Numbered from the stretch's first letter, positions 26,067-44,119 are shown. The stretch: 64,000 bases of DNA from Salminus brasiliensis (GCF_030463535.1 NC_132879.1:43280970-43344969), one strand, 5' to 3'. Translations and numbers: made by a program. Notes: generated by a model from the sequence alone, not told the origin.

Positions 26067-29000
26067 GGGGAAAAATCATCTCAACAGGTCAACACATAAC
26101 CTCACAGATATAAAGGCTTAACCAAGACAAAAGGATTAGAACAAAAAATTCTGACTAAAAAAGCTAAGACTCAAAGAGCCAAATTTGAGTGAGAGATCAG
26201 GTTTGGGGCAAAAACACTCTCAGATCCCCCAAATCTATATAATGCACATTAAACGTAAAGTTAAGAGTCAGTGCATAAAAATGCTTACCTGTCATTACGT
26301 AACAGAACCATTATTATTGAAACCTGGGCTGGTTCACAAACATAACTAAACACAAGTTCATTACTTAAATGGCCACTAGCCAGCATTCTCCACTTTATTT
26401 TTTGCTTTTTGCCCCCCAGTCCCTGCGTAGACTCTTACTAAAACCATTCCTACTAACATAACTAATTACATATTACATATCTTACAGGTGTATATTAACA
26501 TGGCAATCATATATCTAATCTTCATTCTTCTGATGGTTAAATCAGTGGTTAAATCTGGATTCTAACAACTTGAATTTAACCCCATCTCACACTGTAATTT
26601 GGTTCTTTGAGTTTTATCTTTTTTTTAGTCATATTTGTTTGTTTTAATCATTTTTGGCTTACTTAAGCCTTTTTACTTCCTTAATCTGTGAGGTTATTTG
26701 TTGACCTGTTGAGATAATTTGTCTCCATTTTCTCTGTTCTCTTAATTAATTCCCTTAATATGTTCCTGTCCCTGAAAATCCCCTTCCCTATTACTTATTT
26801 GTTGTGTTATTCATTCTTGACCAGAGGAGGATAGGTTCACTTGAGTCTTGGTTCCTCTCAAGATTTCCTTCTCTCGCTCTGAGAGAGAGTTTTTCCTTGC
26901 CGCTGTCAGCATTTGCTTGCTCACTTTGGGCTTGGACCCAGATCCCTGCAAAGCCACTTTGTGATAACATCCGTTGTTAAAATCACAAAAATACACAAAC
27001 TTCAAGTTAGGTCAACAAAGATTTTTTGCAGATTTGCATCTGGAAAAGTCACTCTTAGTCAGGCTCAAGGCCTAGGAGCTTTCAGAATAATCACCACATA
27101 ACCCCTTTTAATACAGGTGCCCAAAGATGGGAAAACAAAATCATGGCTGGAATAGTTTGGAGATCAGTAATTCCTATTAAAGAGCAAACTAATGTTAATG
27201 TTCTAATTTGATGTCATTTTTACATTCTAAGGGAATAATCATCCCCTCCATCCTCCAAGCACCATGATGTTCATGGTCCTTCAGAGATTGAAGTGTAGAT
27301 GTGTAAATGATATTCTGCACTCCTTACAGCGCTCACATGGCTGTCTGAAAATGATAGTAGAACTGTATAGTATAATTTGCTACTTCTGTTTTGCAGGTAC
27401 TTTTGCAGTGATCAGTCTGATGATCGGGGGCGTTGCAGTCAGAGAAGCCCCTGACTCCATGTTTCCTCTAAACGGGACCAATGTGACAGGTCTAGTGGAT
27501 GTCGATGCGCGGGATGCCAGAAGAGTGCAGGTGGCTGTAGTCCTCACAACACTAGTGGGACTCATTCAGGTACAACACCACCCAGAACACCAGAACACAG
27601 TAGTTTCATTTTATGGTCTAGAATGAAGCACACTCATATGGTTTAGTTAGGGATTGACAAATCAAGAATATTAAATCATCATTGTAAAATATATTATTGT
27701 GTCAAAAAATGCTTTTCTGTAAATATCGAGGAGATCGTCAATATTTGAACCTTGAAAAGCTGGACGTTTCATTACAAAGAACATAATTATTTCTGTTCCT
27801 TTGGCTGTAGTGCAGTGAATTTCAAATAAAAGTCACTGTAATAGCATTTTTGGTTGCACTTTTCAAGAATCTACTGTATTTTGTATGTGTGACTAAATAT
27901 TGTGATACACTGTATGTAATAAATGCATTCAGCTGCTTTAAGTAGCAGCCGTTGCTGACACACAGCTTGTCTAGTCCCTGTAGACAAGTATTGCCAATGG
28001 AATAGGACTCTCTGAAGCAGACAAACATGTAGCCATTGGCACCATGCCTAATGCCAATATTCTTTTGTAATACCCTTGATTTTGAAAGAAATAATGAATG
28101 AGCATGTAGCGTACATATCATGCATTATGAAACTGTCCAAATTTCACCACATATATCACCTCCCCTAGTTTTAGTTCAACTGTGCCTTAATAACTGATGC
28201 AGTTATCAGTTGTCAACTATGATTGGACAATATCAATTTCATAATCAAGATCAGTTTATCTCAAATAGAACGCTGGAATATAAAGTCTTAAATAATTTTA
28301 ATACAGAGGTAGAGTGGAGCTTCCCAGTATTCTTAGTTGATTTTTGGCTCCTGTTAATAAGTTCCTGTAAATATTCTTGTTTTTAATCCATTCACTTCAC
28401 ATATATATGTTTATATGTTATAACATGGCTAGAGGCCAGGTTTGGATACATTTTACATATGAAGGTTTTGAGATCACACTTATTACTTCAGCCTGTGTTG
28501 CTGTAGAATTTCTTAAGCACGCAATGCAAACATAAAAACCCCCCAAAATCCTGTAAAATTAGCTAGTTATATTGTATATTTATTGTATGTAGTGATGTTT
28601 ACGTAATATCAGTGCTTAATTGGTTGTTTTTTTATCGTTATGCCATTGATTGTTTTTATGTTATTAAATAACATGTTATTTAGTCAAATTAAAAACTACA
28701 TGCTTTATTGCTTCCATTTCCAAACAAAATTGTCAAGTTTTGTCATACCTCTCTGCAGCTGTTCCTTGGTATCCTGCGGTTTGGCTTTGTGGCCATTTAC
28801 CTGGCTGAACCACTAGTGAGAGGCTTTACCACAGCGGCTGCAGTGCATGTATTTGTCTCGCAGCTCAAATACCTCTTTGGGGTTAAAACCAAGCGCTTCA
28901 GTGGTCCACTGTCCGTGCTGTATGTGAGTGACCTTCTCAGACCATACAGGCTCCATTTTTTTTTTTAATACAATCTGCACCTCCTGTTGCTTCATGTGAC

Positions 29001-32000
29001 CATTTCCCCTGTGGATACAAAATTGTTTCCATTTTGTTTAGAACTGTTAGGATTTTGTCAACACATGGGCCAAGGATAAACTCAACTTGGCAGTTCTGTG
29101 TTTCACACAAATCCTCTGTATTCTGTATAAACATGCTTTATACTGAACACTTACAATAAACATTCATTTTCCTCACATTCCCAGCATATGCCGAGATCGC
29201 CTTAGTGACTGTTGTGTTTCTTCCGCGCAGAGTCTCATCGCTGTCTTTAAAGAAATCACCAGCACTAACATTGCCACTCTCATTGTGGGATTTGTGTGCA
29301 TTGTGTTCCTCTACGGTGTGAAGGATGTCAATGAGCGTTTCAAAAAGAAACTGCCCATCCCCATCCCTGGAGAGATCATCGTGGTAATGCCATGCTTTTG
29401 TATTCTCTTTGTGTGCCCAATGCATGCTACAGTGCAGGCTTTACACATGTATACATTCAATTTTTTGACAACAATTGTGCCAAATGACACTTGCCTTTGG
29501 CATACACTACTAGGAAACTCCTTTCATTGGTAAAGAATCTTTCATGAAGGCTCTTCAGACAAAATTTATTTGAATTCAATGTATTAAAGTAATTGATGAA
29601 ACCAAATGTTCATGGTATTGCTCCACAGAACCTTCTTGGCACCTTTGTTTTTAGAGTGTAAGACATTGGTATGCCTAAAACCATGTATTTCTGGTTTTGA
29701 ATTCCCCTCATTTTTTAGGTGATTGTATCAACCGGAGTCTCCTATGGAATGGCTCTTTTTGAGAACTACCAAGTAGACATCGTGGGGAAGATCCCTATGG
29801 GGTAAGACCATGTACCATCAGTACTCGGTGACCTCAGCTAATGCTTTTTTAAACAGACACATAACAGAAAATAACATGTTCTCTCCCTTACTTTTCCTCC
29901 TCAAGACTGCTGCCACCCACCGTTCCAGAATTTACCCTCCTTTCTAACCTAGTCGCAGATGCTATTGCTATCGCTGTTGTGAGCTTCTCAATGGGAATCT
30001 CCTTAGCTAAAATCTTTGCTCTGAAGTATGGCTACAGTGTGGATGGAAACCAGGTAAAAAGTCACAGAGTTACAGAGATAGTTCTCCTACTTTGGCTAAT
30101 CTCTCATGGGGTGAAGTGATGGATGGGTAATGTTTATAGCTTGGGTGTAATATTTCTTCTTGTAATCCTAGTTCTTATGCAATGCCAGAGTACTTTATGG
30201 CTCTGATTTGGAGCCAGTGTAACCTAATGGTGTTCTGATTTGTAATGGCAGGAGTTGATTGCTCTGGGGTTGTGTAACTTCGCCAGTTCCTTTTTCCAAA
30301 CCTTCGTGATTACCAGCTCAATGTCTCGCAGCTTGGTGCAGGAGAGCACAGGGGGTAAGACTCAGGTAAAAAAAAAAAAAAACACACACACACACATACA
30401 TGCATTATCTCCAAAATGTGGGAGAAAAATCTGGGGCATTTCAATCAGTTTAGTCATCATGAATTGACACCGTGAAAGAATAGCCAGACTGACATTAACA
30501 TTAAGGTTAAAAATGTTATTAAATGGTTATGTAAAATGGTTAGAAATTGAGATTTCTGTGTGACCATGGCGATATACATACCTAAGGAAGGCCTGTGTGG
30601 GTATAAAACTGTGTGCGCCCTGGTAATGGGCGTGTTTTGTTTTAGACTGATATGGAGATAATAGTCATTTATATACTGGTTTATGACTTGTGTGCTGGCT
30701 TTGTTTAAGGTGGTGCATGCTGCAGTGATCACCTCGTGACGGTGGCTTAATTGCTGTTGTAAAGCCATAAAGATGAGATACGGAGCCCTTGCTTCTGTTG
30801 TGGTGAAATGCACTTACACTCTGCATGCGTATGTGTGTCTGTTTGTAGATTGCTGGATTGTTGGCCTCTCTGCTCGTTCTGTTGGTGATAGTAGCCATTG
30901 GGTTTATGTTCCAGCCCCTGCCACAGGTAGGTCAAAGCCATTCTGTCCTCAAAGGTATGGTCGTGCAGTTTGCAAAATAAAGTACACCATTGTTCGTCTT
31001 CATCCTGGAATAATTTTTTTTCTGTTCCTCCACACCTGATAGCGCATACAAATGGTTTGTTAACTAGTTAGTCCGGACTTATCTCCCACCGTGTGATCTT
31101 GGAAAAATTCACCCATTCATAATTAGAAAGTGCAGAGCATTCATTAGGTTTAGTGACAAAACTGCCTAAATACCTAAAATTATGAATGAAAATGTTTTGT
31201 TACATATGTTATGTAAAGTCAATTAGTCAAGGAGTTTAATCAAACGTGTTCACACTAAAATGATCATGGAACAGCTTAACATACTATTTCTCATCCTCTC
31301 CTTTGCCAGACTGTGTTGGCAGCCATCATTATGGTTAATCTGCTGGGCATGTTCAAACAAGTGAGAGACATACCTGCTTTATGGAGAACCAGCAAAATCG
31401 AGTTGGTGAGTTTTATATGTGCTGATCACTAGAGTATGCCTAAACAGTGCTGAAACCCAAGTTTATGTCCAATTAAATTAACATTTTTAGCAGCTTTTAT
31501 GAATGTTTATGATAGGGGGGTAACTAATATTGGGCCAAAGCCTTCAAAGCTTTTTCTGACATGCAAAAAAAATACTATTGCAATTTCTATGCTTTTTTTT
31601 TTTTTTTTTTTTTTTTACTTTTTGTTTTTCAAGACAATTTGGCTGGTGGCCTTTGTGGCATCAGTACTGCTGGGGCTGGACTTTGGCCTGCTGGTGGCGA
31701 TTGGATTTGCCATACTTACAGTCATCTATAGGACACAAAGGTGAGGACAATAGTTCTGAGTTAAAGTAACATCTGTGTGAACTAGTGATGTCATGAATCA
31801 GAACTCTATATGATACAGTACAGTGTTTTTTCTTAACACACAAAAGGGCAATAGGGGTTAAAAACATGCCTGGGTATTTATTTATTTATTATTCCTGGTT
31901 AGTGTATTAGAGCATTTAACATCAGAACTGTACAATATTTGGAACCCAGGCTTTGCTTTATAGTGTTCTGATACAACACTGTATCCCCAAGCAAATACAC

Positions 32001-35000
32001 TAGCCTTATAAGAGACCACTAAATAATAGTTAGCAGAACTAGCATATGTGGTGAAGTTTTTACCAAAACCAAATATTTACCAAATCTTTACATGCCTGTA
32101 AGGGAAGATGTTTAAACTGATTAAACATGTATCAATTTATTTTTCATTTATTTGGTCAAATTAACAATAATTATTATTACCTGATAGCATATTAAATACT
32201 TAAGTTAATGTTCTCTTGATTATTTAACATGAAAAATAAATGTTCCGTCTCTGATCTGCATAATGCACTTATAACAGGTAAGTGCTTCAGTCTGGTTTTG
32301 GTTTTGGTTATATGATATTGGTTTGTGCTTGTCAAAGTCAAAATATTTTCTCTGAAATTAATCCTTTTTTTCAGACCCAAAAGTGTTATTCTTGGACAGA
32401 TCCCAGACACTGGACTCTACTATGACATTGACGAATATGAAGAGGTAATATACAGCACTGTTTTGTGATTAGAATCCACTTCTTTTTGCTTGAGGTTGTA
32501 AGTTTATATTGTGTAACAGTATCTTTGATTGTCTGATGAATTCCTTGCGAGATCGTGTATGCAGCCCTGTAAATCTTAATCTTCACACAATTAACTCCGT
32601 CATATTATTTGTCCTAAATTCTGCCCTTCTTTGCTCTTGCTGCATATCAGTTGACATGTTCTGTGATTCTGGATGTGTTGTTTTAGTTTTCTTTTTCAGC
32701 GGCTATGGTTTACTCTTTGTTTGTTCACTTGTTTCAGGCCTCTGAATGTTCAGGGATTAAGATTTTCCACTCAAATTCTTCAATCTACTTTGCGAATAGT
32801 GACCAGTATGTAAATAATCTCAAGGAGAAAGTAAGTATGAAAATCTTTCACATTCCAAAGTGTTTAAAATATGTCAATAAGGTAAAGTAACTATAATATA
32901 CAGGATACTGTAAAGCACCAGGAAAATAAGTAGCAAAAATTATGGGCACCAAGAACTGCAAAACTTTTAGTAGATGTTTGTCAGCAAGTTCAGCATTTTG
33001 GGGTTAGATCTTCTTCTCAGCAGTCTGACTTCTGTTATTCCAGACAGGCGTTGATCCCACCCAGCTGTTGGCTGAGAGAAAGTCTCAGCAGAAACATGCG
33101 AAAACAAAGAATGGAGAGAAGAAAAACTCAAATGACAGTTCACTGCAGAAGAGGAATGCAATTGCCAAACTGGTATAAATGTTGTCTTGTGTACATTACT
33201 CCTGAATACGTGCGACTGGAGGGAATAGACTGTACTGAGGGTGGGGAACTCACGTGTTATAGCTGCATAGCTTGCCAAGTGTCTGCTTGGATACAGTTAC
33301 CAGTTACGTGGTCACTAATTTTAATCAGGCACCCATGTGTGGCACATGCTGTGATGTGGAGCTTGGAACTTACAGATGATTCAGTGTCTACATATGAATC
33401 CAGTGCCTCCACTATCTCTTACAAATCGCCCTACCTTTCTTGACAGGATCTGGAACTGGGTGTGGCTCATGTAGTGTTGGACGAGGCTCAAAAGCAGGTG
33501 GAAGTGCTCAGTAATGGGCAAGTACCCGAGGCGCAGGGTGAATCTGACTCTGAGGAGGTTCACTTCCTTCAGCCACTCTGCCCTGTCCATTCCATTGTAC
33601 TGGACTTCACTCCTGTGAACTTTATGGACTCTGTCGGAGCCAAGGCTATTAAAGCTGTAAGTAAATACTTACTTTAAATACACATTTAATATCGTGTTAT
33701 GTCTATTACATATATTGAACATAAGGCTCTGAGTGGCTCAGCAGTCTATTGTGCTGCCACTATGGCCAGAGCCTTGCCGCTTTGACATCAGCGGTCAGAG
33801 AGAGCACAAATGGCTATAGTCTTTCCAGGTAGGTAAATGACCCTCTCTCTCCTCATTTCTCTTAAGCGATGTTGGCTGGCACAGGTGTCTGTTAGCTGGC
33901 CCGGTGCTTTCCAACGAGTGCGTCTGCTGCCCGGTGCTGCTGCATCATGTATCGGAGGAGACGTCCTTAGCCTCCTAGTGTCAGAAGGGTGCTAGGTGGA
34001 GATTTGAACATGTGGGTTAATTGGCAGTACCAAATTGGAAGTAAAAAAGAGAGAGGACAAACTCAACACATTGATATAAATAAATGTAAAAATAAATAAA
34101 TAATAACAATAATAATCTCCAAAAAGTAAACAGACATTTTATTTTTCATCACCATTGTTTAAGGGGAGCAACAGTGGCTGCTTGTTTTAACCAATGGCTG
34201 TATATATTGTATACAGTATATCATATGTGAACACTTGTAAGCCAATGAGCCAAACCATTTTGACCGCTCACAGATATTAGCAACCACCTTGATGAGCCTG
34301 GAGTTAACTGCAGCCAATAAATGAACCCAGATACTGTATCTCCTCTTAGTCCCTCATTTCATTTTTGAGAGTGGGTGGTCAGTTCACCTTCTCAGCTGAC
34401 GAGGACCCGAAGTGGGAAAACTACATCAGCTTAACAGGCAGAGGCTTTCAGGGCATATTACGACCTGGAACATGGCAGGGGCCCCAGGAAAAATGAATGT
34501 AAGGACTGTCCACCAGGGGGAAACAAACACAATGTTGATATGAGCCGAGGGTGTTGGTGCCACCTGTTCTGCTCTTATGTTCTATCAAGAAAAAAAACTA
34601 TTTGGACAGAGTAAAAGTAAGGATGATAAACTTGGCTGAGGCTCAGTCTGTTTGTTTTAGCAGGCTTGCATTAGATTACACCAAAGACCAACGACTTTCT
34701 GTTCAGTATCAGTTTAGTTTTGTGCATGTTAAAGCTGTGGACAGCATGATGACTTGATGAACATCTCTGTGGTACAATAGTAAAACAGCTCACTGTCGTT
34801 CACTGTCCTAGCATTTACCAGGTTGAGTTTGCTGGCATGTGTTGATACGGGACATAGAACTAAAAAGACATAAGAGGCTCTGCTGAGAGAGGTTCAGTTT
34901 GGTGACCTGGTCTTGACCATGTTGCGGGAATCGAATATTCTCAATCACTGACCATCGCTGACTATAAATGGAGAGTATTGTTCCCAAGCTTCTTTGGTTA

Positions 35001-36584
35001 CATCGAGCAGTCTTCTAGGTCATCATCATTACAGAATCTGAAATGTCACATGAAGCCTTGGGGGCCGTCCCTACCGGCTAACATCACATACAAGATAAAG
35101 AAGACCCAGTCATGCCAATTTTTATCTTATCTTTTGTAGCAAAGTTGTAGTCCACCCTGGTGGGGCTCATGCATAAAGGTTTGAATATCGGCAGCCTACC
35201 TGCCTATGGAAGAGAACCAGTTCTGTGGTGATGGTCGTAGATGTCTGCCTTTCTTATTGTTTCTATACATGAAGTTACTGTTATGACGATTAAGCTTAAG
35301 TTATGTGTTCTGTACGACTGTGATTGATATGTGACTGAAATTCTTTCACTGCAGGTTATTAAGGAGTATGCAGCTATAGATGTGAGGGTGGTTCTTGCTG
35401 GCTGTAACAGTGAGTGTTAATATTTCCTTGGAATTACATTTTAGCTGTGCACATGGCACTACATCAACTCTCACATCAACACTGATAAATCTCCAGTCCA
35501 TATAGACGGGTTTTCTGTTTACAAACTTCACTGGGTGTGCATGCGGCCAGGGGGCAAGAGTGCTTTGAAAACATACGTCAACGTAGATGTTGCACTGTTT
35601 GTTGACTCAATAAAAGAGTTAAATTTTTCATTTTCTACAATTTCTGATCCCCTTGCAACACTATACATTTTCAACTATCTTTTCTGTGGTTGTTGTAGTT
35701 TACTGTACAACAACTCCTTCTCACTGTTGCTCTCTAGCGTGAAGAGTACTGCTTTCTGTTGCTTTCTGCCCCCTGGTTACTCGCACGCACCTTTGATGAC
35801 GTTGCAAAGAAACCAGTCTATATCGAAGCTGAAAAAAAGGCTATTTTGAATGACATTTTTATGTCATGTCATGAAAACCAGTGCACTTAGGAGACACTGG
35901 GCCTCCTTTAGATTTAACAAATTTAGTTTACAAAGTTGCTCATGACCTATATTGAATATTGGCACAGGCCCTGAGGCCCTGAGGCCCTGACAATTCTAGT
36001 GTCTGTGCACCCTTAATCAGAACAGTGGTCATTTACATGTACCAGTCTTAAATGCACAGTAACAAGATTAAAAATAAGTTAGAAAAGGATATTGGTACAT
36101 AAAACCACAGAAATACTGTAAGTGAACCTCAAACAACAAAATGCTAATAATGAATGAAAGCCAATTAGTATCTTGATATATAATTTATATATAATTTATT
36201 CATCCATCAGCTTTCATTCATTATTAGCCAAATTTTGTGACACCATAGCACAATGTTTAAATCATATATCTTGGCAAAAGTGCCTCTGGAAATGTATAAA
36301 ATGAGCACAGTAACATATTTTAAACACTGCTTCTTTGTGCATAAATGTTATTTGTATTTATTCTAATATTAGTGTTTTGTGTTATTAGTGTATTAGTGAA
36401 CCACTGAAGTGCTCTAAGCTAACTTGGTGTCTTGCCCTGGATAGGAACCCTGCTGTCTGACCTCAGGACTATGCAGTTCTTCAGTGGACCTGTGACCACA
36501 GATATCATCTTTCCCACCATTCACGATGCTGTACTATACTGCCAGCACAAGCGGGCCCTCCTTCCCTGCCCTGCGGTCCACTGA
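21280..36584 (+). CDS. slc26a5: Prestin / SLC26A5-type anion transporter
   Basis: Nineteen coding exons join into 739 codons (human prestin is 744): 21280-21434, 21797-21936, 22157-22267, 27397-27569, 28759-28923, 29231-29383, 29719-29801, 29906-30053, 30252-30365, 30849-30926, 31310-31405, 31634-31740, 32375-32444, 32738-32830, 33044-33172, 33447-33656, 35355-35409, 36445-36584; the first listed exon is preceded by an untranslated exon, making 18 coding plus at least one non-coding. The N-terminus (MEHV..., YRVER), the loop [13 protein letters not shown] and [14 protein letters not shown] are prestin-like. The SLC26 membrane core is followed by a STAS domain (about 510-735) interrupted by a charged insert (about 563-645). 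[10 protein letters not shown] places Ser399, Ser401 and Arg402 at the human anion-site positions Ser396, Ser398 and Arg399. Asn161 and Asn164 are sequons in the same loop as the glycosylated human Asn163/166. Known: fish prestins are electrogenic anion exchangers, while strong electromotility is a mammalian feature. Some motifs ([14 protein letters not shown]) resemble SLC26A6, but the neighbour psmc2 supports A5. The ATG at 21280 is chosen because nothing upstream in frame is an ATG. Confidence 0.93.
25263..25505 (+). repeat. SINE-type repeat, partial copy
   Basis: It shares 'gcgatgttggctggcac.ggtgtc', 'gtatc.gag' and 'taattg.cagtacc.aattgg'-type blocks with the fuller copy at 33725-34055. 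The tRNA-like head is largely lost. Confidence 0.6.
26075..26717. mobile_element. Foldback/MITE-like element in a slc26a5 intron
   Basis: Left arm atcatctcaacaggtcaaca (26075 on, to about 26130) and right arm (about 26660-26717, ending ttgacctgttgagataat) are inverted copies, including the 'aggctta/taagcct' inner block. No coding capacity is seen. A long T run abuts it on the left. Confidence 0.6.
26815..26975 (+). repeat. Common fish repeat ('ggttcctctcaagatttcct')
   Basis: The block ggttcctctcaagatttcct ... gagagtttttccttgccgct is a widely dispersed teleost repeat that I recognise by sequence. Its class is uncertain. Confidence 0.5.
27897..28085 (+). repeat. Dispersed repeat, copy 1 of a family shared with 62935-63200
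   Basis: cattcagctgctttaagt ... gctgacacacagcttgtcta ... aatggaataggactctctga matches the 62.9 kb copy in order. It is a familiar fish DNA-transposon-like repeat. Confidence 0.6.
33725..34055 (+). repeat. tRNA-derived SINE-like element in slc26a5 intron
   Basis: The head 'gagtggctcagcagtctatt' resembles a tRNA A box (TGGCnnAGnGG type). The body 'gcgatgttggctggcacagg' recurs in the copy at 25.3 kb. The tail is A-rich. The B box is degraded. Confidence 0.55.
36143..36228. repeat. Perfect 19-base inverted repeat with AT-rich loop
   Basis: GCTAATAATGAATGAAAGC (36143-36161) is perfectly inverted at 36210-36228, with a 48-base loop that itself holds an AT palindrome. It lies in the last slc26a5 intron. 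Confidence 0.8.
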
Positions 36585-37897
36585 GCGCACAGGAAACACC
36601 AGCACTGATCGTGACGCTTTGTGGCAAGAGTATGTAGTGCAGGGAAAGATGCCCAGTTTTGTTTCGGAAAGCATTGCACATACTGCCCTCCTTCCTTACA
36701 AGGACTTAGAAATGGCAGCCCTACAAAAAAAAACAAGGACCTTAAGGATAAATAAAATAAATCTATTTAAGTGTCATTATCCTTTCAGTGTTACAGCTGT
36801 CAAACATCTAAAGTGGTTTCGTTAAACAGCAGAGAGATGCAGGCAGAGATTAGTCTTCTTCAGGTACGCTGCCATGACCAGGCCTCAGCACTGACGCAAC
36901 GACAGAACTGACACCTGCGCAAGCGTGGATGAGATGTTCAATCATATTTATTGATTTCTGTAGCATTCCTCAGCATTTTTGTACTGAGCACGATCTTGGT
37001 TTTATCCCAATTGTTGACTTCTAATACTTACATAGTGTAAAGACTTTGCTTCTCAGTTTCCTGAAGTGCAATTAATTACAATAGTGTTTCTTTGTGGAAC
37101 TTGGATCAAATCATATTGTCAAAGTTATTACTAACTCTGCACCGAGATAAACGTTTTCATCTTTATCTTGTGATAAACGTCTTTATCTTGTGATTTTTCT
37201 TAAAATGCACTGTTTTTTTTTCTTTTTTTCATCAAGGTCAAGTGTCCATCATGAAAATATAGACTGTTACAGCGATATCAGTTGTGGTTCTGGGGACTTT
37301 CTCATTACCTTTACGTCTTGTATAATGTCAAATTACATGCACGTAATAGTCTTATTGCAATTTCCTGGTAAATGACACAGTTTTAACTTCAGCTGCATTT
37401 TTCAGAGAGCCATACGTCTCTTAACATGTTCTATTATATTTAAGTCATGCAATTTTAAAGCCTCTCCTCTTACTGGCAGTCGTTCTTTTGTGGATCATAA
37501 TTTGGCACTGTAGTCTGTAATCCAAATCCAAATGCTGATTTTATTTTCATCTTCTTTAAAAAAAAAAAAGTTGAAACCAAACTGCAGATGTTTGGCCATT
37601 ATTTTTGTACATCCTTCTGTACAGTTTTTAGTTATGTAGTTACATGAATGACTTTCAATGCTGTAAAACTACTAACTCTCACCAACAGAATGCCAACTAG
37701 TCTGATTTGGTGCTCTGATGAACAACACGCTGTGTCTGGGCAGTTAACATGGTCATTATTCAGCTATCGTTCATTGGTTGAGATTTTTTTTCCCATTCTG
37801 AAAGGTTCTGTTAGTCTCCTGCATATAAATGAAAAACCAAAGCCATGAAAGCAGTGGCAGTTATTTTGTGAATTGTAGAAGTATTTTGTTTAATAAA
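36585..37897 (+). other. slc26a5: slc26a5 3' UTR with poly(A) signal
   Basis: No ORF resembling a gene follows the stop. The first good AATAAA is at 37892-37897, directly before an A-rich stretch, giving a 3' UTR of about 1.3 kb. An earlier cleavage site cannot be excluded. Confidence 0.5.
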
Positions 37898-38868
37898 ACC
37901 TAACATTAAAAAAAGCTGTTTTGTTTTTCTTCATTTTTTTAAATTCATTTAACACCTTTTAGGTGCATTTGGAGTTTGCTTTCTGGATTCCGATCTGTTG
38001 ATGCTGCTGCGATTATACTTCCTTGATAATATCTTAATATACATTACTACCACCACATTTTCATTAACAATTTTTGCATTAATCCAAAGCACAAAAGCAA
38101 GTTTAGTCAAAGGTCCACCTAAACCCTGAAAATATTGAAGTGGACCATAATTCCTCCACAATGATTTGAGACACTCATTAATAACTTTAAAAAGCATTTG
38201 GTAGCAGTTATTGCTGCAAGTGGAGGGCATAACCAAACACTGAGAGGAAAAAGGAAGGGGACAATCACTGTGAAAATGTTGACAAATGGTGAATTGTGCT
38301 GAGGAAGCTTGCTAGTGGTAGAACACCTAGCTCTGCCTATGTCAAAGAGTACCTCATTATTATTTTTGTTGCCAAAATCAACCCTGTACTGAGGTTTAAG
38401 AAGCTATAGCTATTTTGGCACGCTTCTTCACTGTAAATGATGCAGCAAATAGTTGATGTGTACCTATAATGAAAATTACAGGCCGCTCATCTTTCCAAGT
38501 AGGTGAACTTGCACAATGAGTGATTAAATACTATGCCCCGCTGTACAAGTTTACAAAAGCCATTTACAACATTCTGATCAGCACTTGAAATCAGCGCTGA
38601 ATTCAAAACATTAAACACTAACGGTTATTACATCAATCGTAAAATTAATTAAACCGCCATTTGATGCGTTTTATGACAATTAAGGTAGCTAAATTACAGC
38701 AGACATGTTTTGCCGGCTACAAAGTTTCTAGTAGATCTCACATTGTGATCTCACAATCACAATGGTCCTCCCCCCACAGAACAACTGATTGCTTTCAATG
38801 GAAAACATGGTTTTGAGAGCATGGGTTTAAAGAGAGAGGACACTTTGTCAGTAAGACTTACATTTTCG
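37898..38868. other. Spacer between slc26a5 and psmc2 (tail-to-tail)
   Basis: About 970 bases between the two poly(A) signals. I see no gene and no repeat I can name. Confidence 0.5.
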
Positions 38869-38874
38869 TTTATT
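38869..38874 (-). terminator. psmc2: psmc2 poly(A) signal (AATAAA on the minus strand)
   Basis: TTTATT on the plus strand reads AATAAA on the minus strand, about 115 bases beyond the psmc2 stop codon. This gives a short 3' UTR, usual for this housekeeping gene. Confidence 0.6.
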
Positions 38875-38987
38875 AATTACTGATAACACAATCTACAATG
38901 AACTACACTAAGCTGCATAGCTTAGCTCTTTTGCAGGAAAGTTGAAAAAGGAACAATGACATGGTTTAAAGGCGTGGAGAAATCATT

Positions 38988-43831
<4,844 letters not shown>

Positions 43832-44119
43832 GTTTGCTCTTCTAGGTTTGCTTTGAACACAGTCGAGGCAAGATTACACAGCAGGTTTTTAGCTAACACT
43901 GCTAACTTCCGCTGATCTCACAAGAACAAACCAACTTGACTTTCCACAGTTTCAAAATTAAAGTCGCGTATAATCGCGTCGGCATTTCAGAGCCCAAAGC
44001 CGGGTTTCGGGCTCTTATTTTGAAAGGCCGTCCCTCTATGAGCCTCACTCGCTTGTCTTTAGCCATGTTATTGTTTTCCTCTGCATTTTGTAGCGAAGAG
44101 GCTAATTTCAAACTTGATT
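43832..44119. promoter_or_regulatory. Bidirectional psmc2/prdm4 promoter region
   Basis: The psmc2 ATG (minus) and the prdm4 coding exon (plus) diverge from this stretch. It is less AT-rich than its surroundings and contains an ETS-type core (aacttccgct near 43905-43914). A candidate prdm4 first-exon donor, cttgatt|gtgagt, lies at 44119/44120. If used, the two start sites are within about 200 bases. Start sites are inferred. Confidence 0.5.

Larger units (their letters stand above)
22268..27396 (+). other. slc26a5: Long slc26a5 intron (5.1 kb)
   Basis: Contains a partial SINE-like copy (about 25263-25505), an (ATC)n run (about 25847-25865), a 39-base T run (26023-26061), a foldback element (26075-26717) and a common fish repeat (about 26815-26970). 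I find no exon inside. The phase on both sides (1/1) joins directly. Confidence 0.6.

Noticed and set aside
30252-30365. Upstream alternative donor ggg|gtaaga within this slc26a5 exon
   Set aside because: It would drop the conserved KTQ and break the phase; the downstream cag|gtaaaa keeps the frame.
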